Below, piece after piece: positions 55,400 to 64,000 of a stretch of DNA of 64,000 bases. Position 1 is the first letter of the stretch, and the number at the start of each line of letters is the position of its first letter. A program made the translations under genes and the position numbers. The notes under the pieces are model-generated. The model was not told the DNA's origin and searched no databases. It worked only from the letters and a program-made list of their open reading frames with translations. Origin of the DNA: Arion vulgaris (lineage: Eukaryota > Mollusca > Gastropoda > Stylommatophora > Arionidae); assembly GCA_020796225.1 (NCBI GenBank), contig CM036758.1, positions 61,963,274-62,027,273 on the forward strand, read 5' to 3'.

Positions 55400-55637
55400 C
55401 ATCCGGCAGTCAACTAAATGATAGGATCGTCGGAATGACAGTATCGATTTTCCAACTGGTAATGAGCAGAACAACATTACGTATAATAATAGAGAAGAGT
55501 ATCGAATTGAAAATCCCCGCCCTATATCGAATTTGTTGATTATGAGAAGGCATTTGACATCATTATTGGTAGAAAAACACTTTGAAAATTGATGAGGCAC
55601 TATGGGATATCACAGAAAATTATTAACATAGTAAAGG
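55400..55637 (+). pseudogene. LINE RT motif A fragment
   Basis: EFVDYEKAFDIIIGRKTL (frame around 55525) is polymerase motif A with its catalytic aspartate, followed by LMRHYGISQKIINIVK. Cut off at 55637 by an R-family tail in the opposite orientation. Confidence 0.7.
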
Positions 55638-55642
55638 TAACA

Positions 55643-56400
55643 TATATTCTTCTTCTTGTGTCGTCATACTGATACCACCAGGTTGTTGCCCAGTGTGTCA
55701 TGGCCTTGTCCCGTTTCTTGTCTTGTTGCCAGATTCTGGGTTGCTTGTTTTTGTGAACCCCTTGTACCTCGTGCGTTTGAACCACAGGGCTCCCAGTGTC
55801 GTCTTTGACTGTCCACCGGTTGTTGAGTGTCAGTCATCGATCACCGGTTTTGCCGCTTTACTTTCCAAGAAATGCCAGGTCCTCAATTGAACCAGGTTGA
55901 TTCCGAGAGTTCTGTGTCGTCATAAATTACCCCACTGGGGAGTTGAACCTGACCACCAAGTTGTGACAGTGATTCTGTCAACTACGCTACCAGGTGTCTC
56001 TCGTGTATCTTGTGTAGTCTATTATTTTGATTTTTGTGATATGATTCTGATATGCCAACTATCCATCTTTTTCATGGTCTTCCTCTCACCTTCTTTCCTG
56101 ATGTAGAAGACTGTATTCAGTGGAGTTTGGTTACATTCTTATAAGTGGCTGAACCACTTCATTCTTTGTTTCTCAATGTAATTCAAGCAAGGCTCTGTGC
56201 TAACTTTCTTTCTTATGCTGATGACTGTCTTTTCTAGTGTTGTTAATAACTTTTCGTTGGCAGCGCATTTCACATGTAGTTATTTTTTCGACTGTGCTTT
56301 GCTCATTGTCCATGTTTGGCTCTGGTAACACAAAGTAAGTATGAAAATGCTGTTGATCATCTGTTGTTTAGCCGTCAGTGAGATTTTTGTGTGTCTTAAC
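55643..56400 (-). pseudogene. R-family LINE tail, split by a SINE
   Basis: Left part ttcttcttcttgtgtcgtca to about 55734; right part 56030-56400 colinear with 2300-2680 (gtggagtttggttacattct, ctctgtgctaactttctttc, gttgatcatctgttg). Confidence 0.7.
55735..56010 (-). repeat. SINE-L, single copy in the window
   Basis: Minus-strand A-box-like tggtagcgtagttgacag and B-box-like tcaggttcaactcccc near 55930-56000, then a body to 55735. It sits in the R-family tail. Confidence 0.5.
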
Positions 56401-56459
56401 AATGGGGCTAGCTGGTAGATTACAGCATTTGCTTTTTGCATTGTAACCTCTTATCGAAC

Positions 56460-56625
56460 TATACTAGAAGGCAGGGTCTCAGGACGCAGACCAAGAAGAT
56501 GGCTACAAGATATTAAAGAAACCATGAATATGACCATCGACGAAGTGGGTGAACTGACTAGAAACGAGTGAATTTCAGATGTGCTGCAAAGTGAGCAACG
56601 TACTATAAAGGATACGCACCTTGAT
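56460..56625 (+). pseudogene. LINE RT C-terminal tail, decayed
   Basis: LEGRVSGRRPRRWLQDIKET then MNMTIDEVGELTRNE and a stop; tail gatgatgatg. Related to 38741-38945. Confidence 0.65.
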
Positions 56626-56862
56626 GATGATGAGCCTCTTATCTCTATGTCTAGTCTTCCGACTTCTGTGCATATACTTTGTCAATATTTGAATTCTTGC
56701 ATTTGGTTGATGTAGTGCCATTGATGTTTAGTTTATCTTCCCATGTTATCTTCCCATATTTATTATTTCAGTTTTAGTATAAATGCAACATAGACAGGCA
56801 TGACATATAGAGTTTTTCATGGTGGAAAAACTGATACTTTTGGAATATAGAGAGAGGAAAAA

Positions 56863-57600
56863 ATGGAAGGAGAGGACGAAAATCGTGAAGCTGAATCCCC
56901 GGACTCAGAGTCTGAGATAAAACAAATAGTGGGGAAAGTAAAGAGACATAGTGTACAGCCTTTAGATGGGACCAGATGGGGTATAATAAAGGAAATTTCA
57001 AAATTTAAAGTTGATGAAAGAATCAGCTACAAAGGGTTCTCAAAAAAAACGTTAGGGATAAAGTTATGAAGACAGAAATTCTTAGAGACAGGGATCATCC
57101 GAGGAGATCAGAAAGTGTAAGGAAGAACTGTGTCAAACCTAGAGAAGTTACTACTGTCTTGTAGTTCAACTGGGACAATCAAAGGCTAGTGGAGCAAACT
57201 GTACACAAAACTGGATGGCAGACAAACCAAGAAGTAAAAAAAAACTGGTAACCTGGGCAGATGACGCTCAACAACCCGGGAGGGAAGGTTGTCTAAGGGT
57301 AGCTAACCTAAAAGAAAATAGCAACCCAGTAAACGCTGGCTAAAACAGGACACATCGCCGAAGGATAAGCACCAGATCTCCAAATGGCACTTAAGATGTG
57401 ACGATACACACCCATGCTAAGGCTGCATGAATCAGATTTCCACATGAATAAACAAAAATTTAGAATTGGAGAATTTATGTTGAAATCTGGTACATCAGTC
57501 TAAGTGGTGATCGCAAGAGAGAGAGAGAGAGACCTAGAGAAGTGAAGTTTATAAGCCAGGAAGAACAAATTAGGGGGGGATTCAAATGAGGGCAGGAAAG
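56863..57600 (+). other. charged open frame interrupted by SINE-H
   Basis: 56863-57069 encodes MEGEDENREAESPDSESEIK and GKVKRHSVQPLDGTRWG, then a stop. A further frame MKTEILRDRDHPRRSESVRK starts at 57066 and continues across the SINE-H insertion (57149-57531). I do not recognise either; a transposon ORF or gene relic is possible. Confidence 0.25.
57149..57531 (+). repeat. SINE-H with the LINE-matched 3' end
   Basis: Head cttgtagttcaactgggaca, body acccagtaaacgctggctaa and ctaaggctgcatgaatcaga, end aaatctggtacatcagtcta and an (AG)n tail. Flanked by the perfect 12-bp duplication acctagagaagt at 57137-57148 and 57532-57543. Confidence 0.9.
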
Positions 57601-57689
57601 CGAAGGTTTTGGAGTATTTCATGATTAGATTATTAATGAGGTGATGTAGTGGGATATAATATGAAGACCAGTAGTTTACCAATCAGACA

Positions 57690-57828
57690 CTCGGGTAGAC
57701 GATTGCCGGTTCTACAGAGTTTGTGCACTGCCACTGCGATCTGCCCGTGTTAGAAAGAGATCAGAACATGCACATGGTTACTCACCAAAGTGCAATGATG
57801 ATGGTCCAATCAATCATTAAAACCCACA
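57690..57828 (+). repeat. SINE-A, 3' part
   Basis: gattgccggttctacagagt, gatctgcccgtgttagaaag, tgcaatgatgatggtccaat, short tail. Confidence 0.75.
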
Positions 57829-58308
57829 TTCACAATTCTTTTTCACAATAGTTCCCATTGAATACTTGCAAATGACACTAAGTATTGCAAATATATTGAT
57901 CTATTTAGCGTTTGATTTTGCGATCAATTTGATCATTCTTATTGTGATATATAATTGATCTTTGACAAGAATGACTAACGTTAAACCCCAGTTCTTAGGC
58001 CTCTACTTGTGTATGGTACCATACACTTGTAGGGCAGGGCTTCCTTTTTTATCCTAAGGACATGTTTTGAGTCTGTCTTGCTGACAGTCAGTCCCACACA
58101 CTTTCCTTTCCTTCATGTTTCATTACTCTTTAGCGTCATTTTTGCGTGATATTTGGACTTATGATTTTACCCAGAGTATGTCTACACTGTGCGCCATTCT
58201 GACTGTGAGGTCGTTCGGATTAGGAACATTCTCAGCCAATAGGACACATGGGCTTGTCATACTAACGATCAATTTTGACTTTTCAATTGGCCTTCATTGA
58301 TCTGAGCA
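57829..58308. other. unassigned upstream region
   Basis: No repeat recognised. A CCAAT word lies at 58230. Would be intron or promoter of the candidate gene below. Confidence 0.3.
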
Positions 58309-58418
58309 ATGGTGCATGGATGTTGTAGTACGATCGCATTCGAGAAATGTCGGCCTTCATCAATGTTTGGGCGTGTACGACAAGTTCAACGTTTACATTA
58401 TCTGCCTTACTTTTCTAG

Positions 58419-58526
58419 CCAAGGTGAGGTTGTTCCAAATATATTTATAAAATTGAAACAAAACATCTACAGAATAAACCACACAAGAAGATCAAATTTG
58501 TCACTTGGTACAGTTTATAATGGCAG
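58419..58526 (+). CDS. candidate internal exon, unknown protein
   Basis: Acceptor with a pyrimidine tract, atctgccttacttttctag (ending 58418), and a perfect donor GGCAG|GTAAGT at 58527. Only one frame is open: QGEVVPNIFIKLKQNIYRIN, HTRRSNLSLGTVYNG, with one base before and two after. The frame is open upstream to an ATG at 58309, so it could instead be a first exon of 218 bases beginning MVHGCCSTIAFEKC. Not inside any recognised repeat. I do not recognise the family. Confidence 0.4.
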
Positions 58527-58658
58527 GTAAGTAAGTGTACATGAATACCATTTTCTTATACAAATGAAAACAATTGTACATAAATCAAATTGCATGGATA
58601 ATATTAAATAAATGCTTTCTTTCATACGATAAATGTTGGCATTGTTCTGTGTTTGCAG

Positions 58659-58741
58659 ACAATAGTGTTATAGGATGTGCACCAAAGAAGGTGAACACTA
58701 CAAACCATGACAATGCTGCATATGATTCAATGAAAATATAG
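58659..58741 (+). CDS. candidate terminal exon following the previous one
   Basis: Acceptor attgttctgtgtttgcag ends at 58658; a second AG ends at 58665. With the second, the split codon AG|T joins in frame and gives VIGCAPKKVNTTNHDNAAYD then SMKI and TAG at 58739-58741. With the first, the protein would end after RQ. SINE-G begins a few bases after the stop. Confidence 0.3.
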
Positions 58742-58744
58742 GAC

Positions 58745-58930
58745 ATTATCAACATCAACCACAGTAAATGAGTCGTTGATTTTCTAGACTCCACTTATAC
58801 AAGGTCTATTTTTACCTTTCGTAATAATCCCACGAGGAAAAAATTTGCTACTAAACTGCCAGGCGCAGAGTTCGAACCAGGTACTCGTGGGTTGTGATCG
58901 AGCTCACTACCGCTAGCCACAAACATCCAC
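58745..58930 (-). repeat. SINE-G copy, body partly deleted
   Basis: cattatcaacatcaaccaca, gagttcgaaccaggtactcg (B-box complement), gtgatcgagctcactaccgc. Confidence 0.78.
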
Positions 58931-58974
58931 CAGTAAAACATATGCAAGACACATATGACTTTTTTTCCTAATTG

Positions 58975-59212
58975 CATATCCTTTACAGGACTTTGCGAAT
59001 CAATCCCAGCTTTTAACGCTGTTTGTGATTTTTCTAGGCATTATTACGTTCAGTAATTTGCCATTGCTTTCTGAACGGGTGGTGCCATCGTCCTTTGTAA
59101 AAATCCACGCGAAACAATTTGCAACCAAACTATATGCAGCGTGATTCGAACTCATAACGTCGGGGTTAATAGACCAAGTCACTATCCCCTAAGCCACACA
59201 TGCCACCCACAT
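58975..59212 (-). repeat. SINE-B, full length
   Basis: catatcctttacaggacttt, gcaacaaattt-like central part, B-box complement gtgattcgaactcataac, A-box complement tcactatcccctaagccaca. Confidence 0.85.
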
Positions 59213-59543
59213 ATAACTAGCAAGAAAAATATGCACTGGGAAAAGTTTCCACATTTGTTACCACCTCATGATCTAATGTGTCTCTTGAAATGTTTAACTA
59301 TTAACCTATCTACAACAAGTTTCTTCTTTTCCCTAATTCTATTCTGTTGTTTCCTCCCATCCTCCATGTACTGCAATCTCAAAGTGTTGTTCTCCTGTAA
59401 TCATTATCAATTCCTGTATTATGCATATACTCCTTCTTGCTCACTTCCTTATACAAAAGCAGATGGCAGCAATGAGATCTCCGAGCTGTCTGACATTTCT
59501 TATTGAGATGTCTCTGTGTAGTTAGTCATCCTTCAAATTTTAT
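59213..59543. other. unassigned spacer
   Basis: Pyrimidine-rich on plus. No gene seen. Confidence 0.35.
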
Positions 59544-59698
59544 TCGTCTCAGTCTATGAAGATTCAGCATAGAAAATATTGTTGTCTCAGTTTACGAAGA
59601 TTCAGCTTTGAAAATATTGCTGTCTCAGTCTACGAAGATTCAGCATAGAACATATTGACGTCTCAGTCTACAAAGATTCAGCATAGAAATATTGCTGT
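59544..59698. repeat. 38-bp minisatellite, four units
   Basis: Unit gtctcagtctacgaagattc plus agcatagaaaatattgct, imperfect. Confidence 0.88.
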
Positions 59699-59849
59699 AA
59701 TCACTCGAATTCTTAAACAATCATCTGTTGGTGATGTATGCCTTACCACTATACAAAAATTTCAGCATCGAAATTGGCATCGCTTGTAGACTGTGTTTTA
59801 TAAGTAGGTGCATCATGTTTCACTTCTTTATGATATATATATATATGCA

Positions 59850-60228
59850 CATTCCTCTCATACCATTATATGTTACATACGGCCTGCAAGTAATTTCTCC
59901 ATTCCGCTCTGTCCTGTGCAACTCGCTCAATCTCTTCTATGTAATGGAGCCCAATATTTCTTGCCTCTCTCAGTGAAATTCATCTCAGGGTTTCCTAGGT
60001 GTCCTCTCTTTCTTGAACAATGCCATGCTATTCTTTGATCAAGGTATGCCCAACATATCTCCATCTTCTCCTTCTTATAATAGTTGTTACTAGTGGTTGA
60101 CCAGCCATTTCTCTAATTTGATCACTTCTGAACTCGTCCCATTTTATGTTCATTATTTTTGCAGACATTTATTTTCAAATGCATTCAATTTACTTTCTAT
60201 TATCTTTAATCATTTTCCAAATTTTGCT
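59850..60228 (-). pseudogene. Q-family LINE tail
   Basis: Minus strand: LNAFENKCLQKIMNIKWDEF, REMAGQPLVTTIIRRRRWRY, VGHTL, then frame breaks into the C-terminal part ending near 59855. Confidence 0.75.
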
Positions 60229-60264
60229 GGCATATGTTAGGATTTCCAATCCTAACATATGCCA
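60228..60264. repeat. perfect 17-bp inverted repeat
   Basis: tggcatatgttaggatt (60228-60244), loop tcc, and its exact reverse complement (60248-60264), at the 5' cut end of the LINE tail. Confidence 0.88.
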
Positions 60265-60929
60265 CAGATACATATACACACAATAATAAATGTCAGTAAG
60301 TATATATGACAATGTACAAGCATGCATGTCGAGGTAGACAGTTACATGTCATCTCATACATGTAGTTAAAGAGAGATGTCAAATCAAACACAACAAACTT
60401 AACTCTCAGTGGACAAGGGCAAAAGCCATGTTTTTACAAGCCATTTGTATTTATAATAAAAAAAGCCCTTTAGTGTGGCTCCTGGGAAAAAGGTGTCCAA
60501 CCCAAAATCATGTAATGTGGTGTTTGGTCCACAAAGAGTTACGGTAACTATGAAATACAGTTTTACCATCCTTAATTTTCTTACAAAATGTCTCAAGAAT
60601 TCTAAATGTAACAAGAAAAGATCAAATCAGAAACGACAGGATCAGAAGAAAGTGGATCCTTGCGGTGCTACAATATATTAAGAGACAACAGGTCAAATAG
60701 TTCAGACCCACATCAAGGTTCCCACAGGACAGTCTCCCACAAGATACACTAGCATTCAAGATACCATGGCAACTGTTCCAGAGGATGACCCCGAAACAAT
60801 GGATATGTGATAAACGAGGCACTAAATTTCACCTTGTACAAAGCGCATAGGGAGGCTCACTCCAAATGCCTCTTTTTTTTTTTACCTGACGCCGGAAGGC
60901 AAAACAGGGATTGATAATTGATACCTAAA
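60265..60929. other. unassigned spacer
   Basis: Small frames on both strands. No domain, splice pair or repeat match that I can support. Confidence 0.35.
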
Positions 60930-61165
60930 GGGTCTAGAGACGAAGGTTTGACTTCATTGCACCGGGTTTCCTTAGAGGACTCTGTCCCTCTCCGCAGAAA
61001 TAGCATGTCACTTTCTGAGAGTATTGCAAAAAACATGAACTCAATAGCTCTGGCAACAATCCTATGGATCTCTGAAAAAATGCACTCATGGTCAGAACAG
61101 TCTGGATTAAAACTTAAGACCTCCAGATTGCAAGGCATGCGACTTAGCCACACAGACTCGCTGCA
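60930..61165 (-). repeat. SINE-C copy
   Basis: gacgaaggtttgacttcatt, ctctgtccctctccgcagaa, and head complement cgacttagccacacagactc. Confidence 0.8.
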
Positions 61166-62399
61166 CAAAATGTGTACATATTGCATATGTAATCAAAGCA
61201 GCCAATAACAAACACATGCATATACCCCCTATATTGTGCTGAGCTGAAGGACAAGAGTCCAAATACTGCTAGAACATCAATGAAGGAACAGAGGAACAAC
61301 TTATAAACACAGGCAGACACTACTGCACGACATAAGACCAAAGTGCAAGAGTCTAAATACTTCTAGAACATCAATGAAGGAACAACTTATAAACACAGGC
61401 AGACACTACTACACGACATAAGACCAAAGTGCAAGAGTCTAAATACTTCTAGAACATCAATGAAGGAACAACTTATAAACACAGGCAGACACTACTGCAC
61501 GACATTAGACCAAAGTGCAAGAGTCTAAATACTTCTAGAACATCAATGAAGGAACAACTATAACACAGGCAGACACTACTACGACATTAGACCAAAGTGC
61601 AAGAGTCTAAATACTGCTAGAACATCAATGAAGGAACAACTTATAAACACAGGCAGACACTACTGCACGACATTAGACCAAAGTGCAAGAGCCCTCAAAT
61701 CTCTAGAACATCAATGAAGGAACAACTTATAAACACAGGCAGACACTACTACATGACATTAGACCAAAGTGCAAGAGTCTAAATACTCCTAGAACATCAA
61801 TGAAGGAACAACTTATAAACACAGGCAGACACTACTACATGACATTAGACCAAAGTGCAAGAGTCTAAATACTGCTAGAACATCAATGAAGGAACAACTT
61901 ATAAACACAGGCAGACACTACTACATGACATTAGACCAAAGTGCAAGAGTCTAAATACTGCTAGAACATCAATGAAGGAACAACTTATAAACACAGGCAG
62001 ACACTACTACATGACATTAGACCAAAGTGCAAGAGTCTAAATACTGCTAGAACATCAATGAAGGAACAACTTATAAACACAGGCAGACACTACTACATGA
62101 CATTAGACCAAAGTGCAAGAGTCTAAATACTCCTAGAACATCAATGAAGGAACAACTTATAAACACAGGCAGACACTACTACATGACATTAGACCAAAGT
62201 GCAAGAGTCTAAATACTGCTAGAACATCAATGAAGGAACAACTTATAAACACAGGCAGACACTACTACACGACATTAGACCAAAGTGCAAGAGTCTAAAT
62301 ACTCCTAGAACATCAATGAAGGAACAACTTATAAACACAGGCAGACACTACTACATGACATTAGACCAAAGTGCAAGAGTCTAAATACTCCTAGATCAT

Positions 62400-62995
62400 T
62401 GATGAAAGATTGATTAATTGGACCATCATCATTGCACTTCGGTGAGTAACTATGTGTGCACTAACTCTGCAGCACCAGTGAAGGTCCTCGATGTAATTTA
62501 GAAAATGGTGAAAATATTTTGTACGCATTTTATTTCGTTAATCTTTGTAATGAGTTTGCCACGAGTAACGGCTTTCCAGTCTGCTCTTCTCAATTTTGAA
62601 CTGCCAAGGGTTCTTTTAACTGCTCAACTTGAACAAGAGACCCGCACATGTGGTGCTGGGGGCCCGCTAGGGTACCACTGCGACCTACAAGGCATGTCGT
62701 AAGATGGGTTTGATGTAGGAAGCTACCCTAGTAAATAAAAGCATCACAGAAATCAGATGTGCTGGCATACTTGAAGGCGCATAACTGGCATAACATACAA
62801 TCGTTCTTAGGCTCAGATCACATACAAATCACATAGAGTGGTTGAAATGGAGCATTCGAAGAAGAGCACTGGACCTAAATTTTATCGTCTGTCTTAAATA
62901 GGACTAGGGAACTTGAACTCACCTACACTGAGAATCTCTGGAAATCAGATTGCTCCAGAGAAACGAATCTTTAACGAGAGGCTAGCATCTAACCT
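62400..62995 (-). repeat. SINE-A inserted in the 86-bp array, itself split by SINE-D
   Basis: Tail agattgattaattgg, ttgcacttcggtgagtaact, central part, and head complement tctaacctctataacagagt at 62989. Confidence 0.8.
62645..62872 (+). repeat. SINE-D inserted in SINE-A
   Basis: gaccta-type core acctacaaggcatgtcgta, body gcgcataactggcataacat, 3' end tggagcattcgaagaag. Head partly lost. Confidence 0.78.
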
Positions 62996-63323
62996 CTATA
63001 ACAGAGTAACAACTAACAAACGCAGGCAGACACCACAACATGACATTCGATCAAAGTGTAAGAATCCAAATACTGCTAGAACATTGATGAAGTTCTTATG
63101 TTTTCTCTACTAACTTAGGACCATATAATATGTATAGTCCAACAAAGTTCAACATGAAATTCATGAAATATCAACAGTAAGTTCTACATTTCATTCAACA
63201 AATATCAATCAGGAAGTAACAATTCACAAGTTTAAGATTTCAATCAATGTAACAATCAAGAAATGTATATTCAAGTTTAACATAATAGTCACACAGTATT
63301 TATATAACATAGCAATATTATAA

Positions 63324-64000
63324 GTCTAGAAGTACTTGAATATCATAACAATATTAAGCTAGAGGTACTTATATTCACAACACTACAATCTAGAAGTACT
63401 TATATCTATCGCAACACTACAGTCTAGAAGTACTTATATCTATTGCAACACTAGTCTAGAAGTAAATGTACTTATTTATATTCATCGCAACACTACAGTC
63501 TAGAAGTACTTATATCTATCGCAACACTACAATCTAGAAGTACTTATATCTATCGCAACATTACAGTCTAGAAGTACTTATATCTATCGCAACATTACAG
63601 TCTAGAAGTACTTATATCTATTGCAACACTAGTCTAGAAGTAAATGTACTTATATTCATCGCAACACTACAGTCTAGAAGTACTTATATCTATCGCAACA
63701 CTACAGTCTAGAAGTACTTATATCTATCGCAACACTACAGTCTACTAGAAGTACTTATATCTATGCAAACAGAAAGGCAGTAAAATTCACCACAAGGTGC
63801 AAGTATACCTTGCCCACACTGTACAGAACATTTCAAGCCTGTCGGGCTCACTAGTCATCTAAGCACAGACAGAAAACATTGTGCAACTACATTCCCTTGG
63901 ATGAAAATTTGTGTGGTCATCATCACCCGTGATGGACGAAGCATCATCATATCTATCGCAACACTACAGTCTAGAAGTACTTATATCTATCACAACACTA
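63324..64000. repeat. 34-bp minisatellite, runs off the window end
   Basis: Unit acagtctagaagtacttata plus tctatcgcaacact, with a longer variant containing gtaaatgtacttat. Interrupted at 63773-63949. Confidence 0.93.
63773..63949 (+). mobile_element. LINE 3' end with a degraded zinc-finger motif
   Basis: Frame around 63812: IPCPHCTEHFKPVGLTSHLS then TDRKH, VVIITRDGRSIII and an (ATC) tail. C2H2-like CxxC-x11-H with the expected second His region reading STD, so the finger is broken. Such a C-terminal finger followed by an RDGR motif is typical of some LINE proteins (memory-based). Confidence 0.6.

Larger units (their letters stand above)
61249..63095. repeat. 86-bp minisatellite, about 14 units, split by SINE-A
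   Basis: Unit caaagtgcaagagtctaaat, actgctagaacatcaatgaa, ggaacaacttataaacacag, gcagacactactacatgaca, ttagac. Homogeneous to 62398; one diverged unit remains at 63000-63095 beyond the SINE insertion. Confidence 0.93.

Noticed and set aside
2956..59212. Functional tRNA genes at the A/B-box regions
   Set aside because: The tRNA-like heads lack proper acceptor stems and run into SINE bodies with tails and target duplications.
1..64000. CRISPR array interpretation of the many regular repeats
   Set aside because: Repeats are directly tandem without unique spacers, and the setting is eukaryotic transposon DNA.

Overview
The window looks like non-coding, repeat-packed nuclear DNA of an invertebrate animal. 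A gastropod mollusc is the most likely source, perhaps a heterobranch sea slug. That assignment rests on my memory of the RNase H and RTE-type retrotransposon proteins and on tRNA-derived SINEs with short tandem tails; it was not checked against a database. There are no prokaryotic operons, rRNA, functional tRNA, CRISPR or viral genes. Nearly every long open frame is either a tandem array read through or a decayed transposon.

Four classes of sequence fill it. (1) Non-LTR retrotransposons, nearly all 5'-truncated. The best is an RTE-like endonuclease/reverse-transcriptase copy at 25117-27990. There are also two RNase H-bearing types (RNaseH-1 at 380, 5889, 48745 and probably 34250; RNaseH-2 at 10976, 35126, 52010) and many RT C-terminal tails. 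(2) About 45 SINE copies or fragments, which I sort into local families A to L. Several have recognisable pol III A/B boxes. Heads and 3' bodies recombine between families, and one 3' end is shared with the RNaseH-2 LINE. (3) DNA transposons: four hAT-type elements with 8-bp target duplications, a piggyBac-like element with TTAA ends, and a small foldback element. (4) About 16 minisatellite arrays with units of 17 to 86 bp, plus large GA and GT tracts. At least two arrays appear to have been amplified out of a transposon sequence.

Layout: 1-6.3 kb LINE and SINE debris with a 1.4-kb 17-bp array; 6.5-10.2 kb two arrays around SINE-E and an unexplained ORF; 10.9-23 kb mixed SINE and LINE tails, the 47-bp array, two hAT MITEs and two candidate signal-peptide exons on the minus strand (12923-13063, 23098-23172); 24.5-28.2 kb a LINE inside a hAT element inside an RTE tail; 28.4-34.4 kb a 36-bp array, a GA tract and a three-deep SINE nest; 35-43 kb RNaseH-2, three arrays and another hAT MITE; 43-53 kb SINEs and arrays, including one born inside a LINE; 53-61 kb SINEs, a piggyBac-like element and a candidate spliced exon pair (58419-58741); 61.2-64 kb two arrays, each interrupted by retrotransposons.

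The coordinated biology visible here is the retrotransposition economy. LINEs supply machinery, SINEs carry matching 3' ends, insertions leave 10-15-bp duplications, and the debris seeds tandem arrays. If host genes are present, only isolated exons fall in the window and I cannot name them. Family letters are local labels and all boundaries are approximate to a few bases unless a target duplication fixes them.
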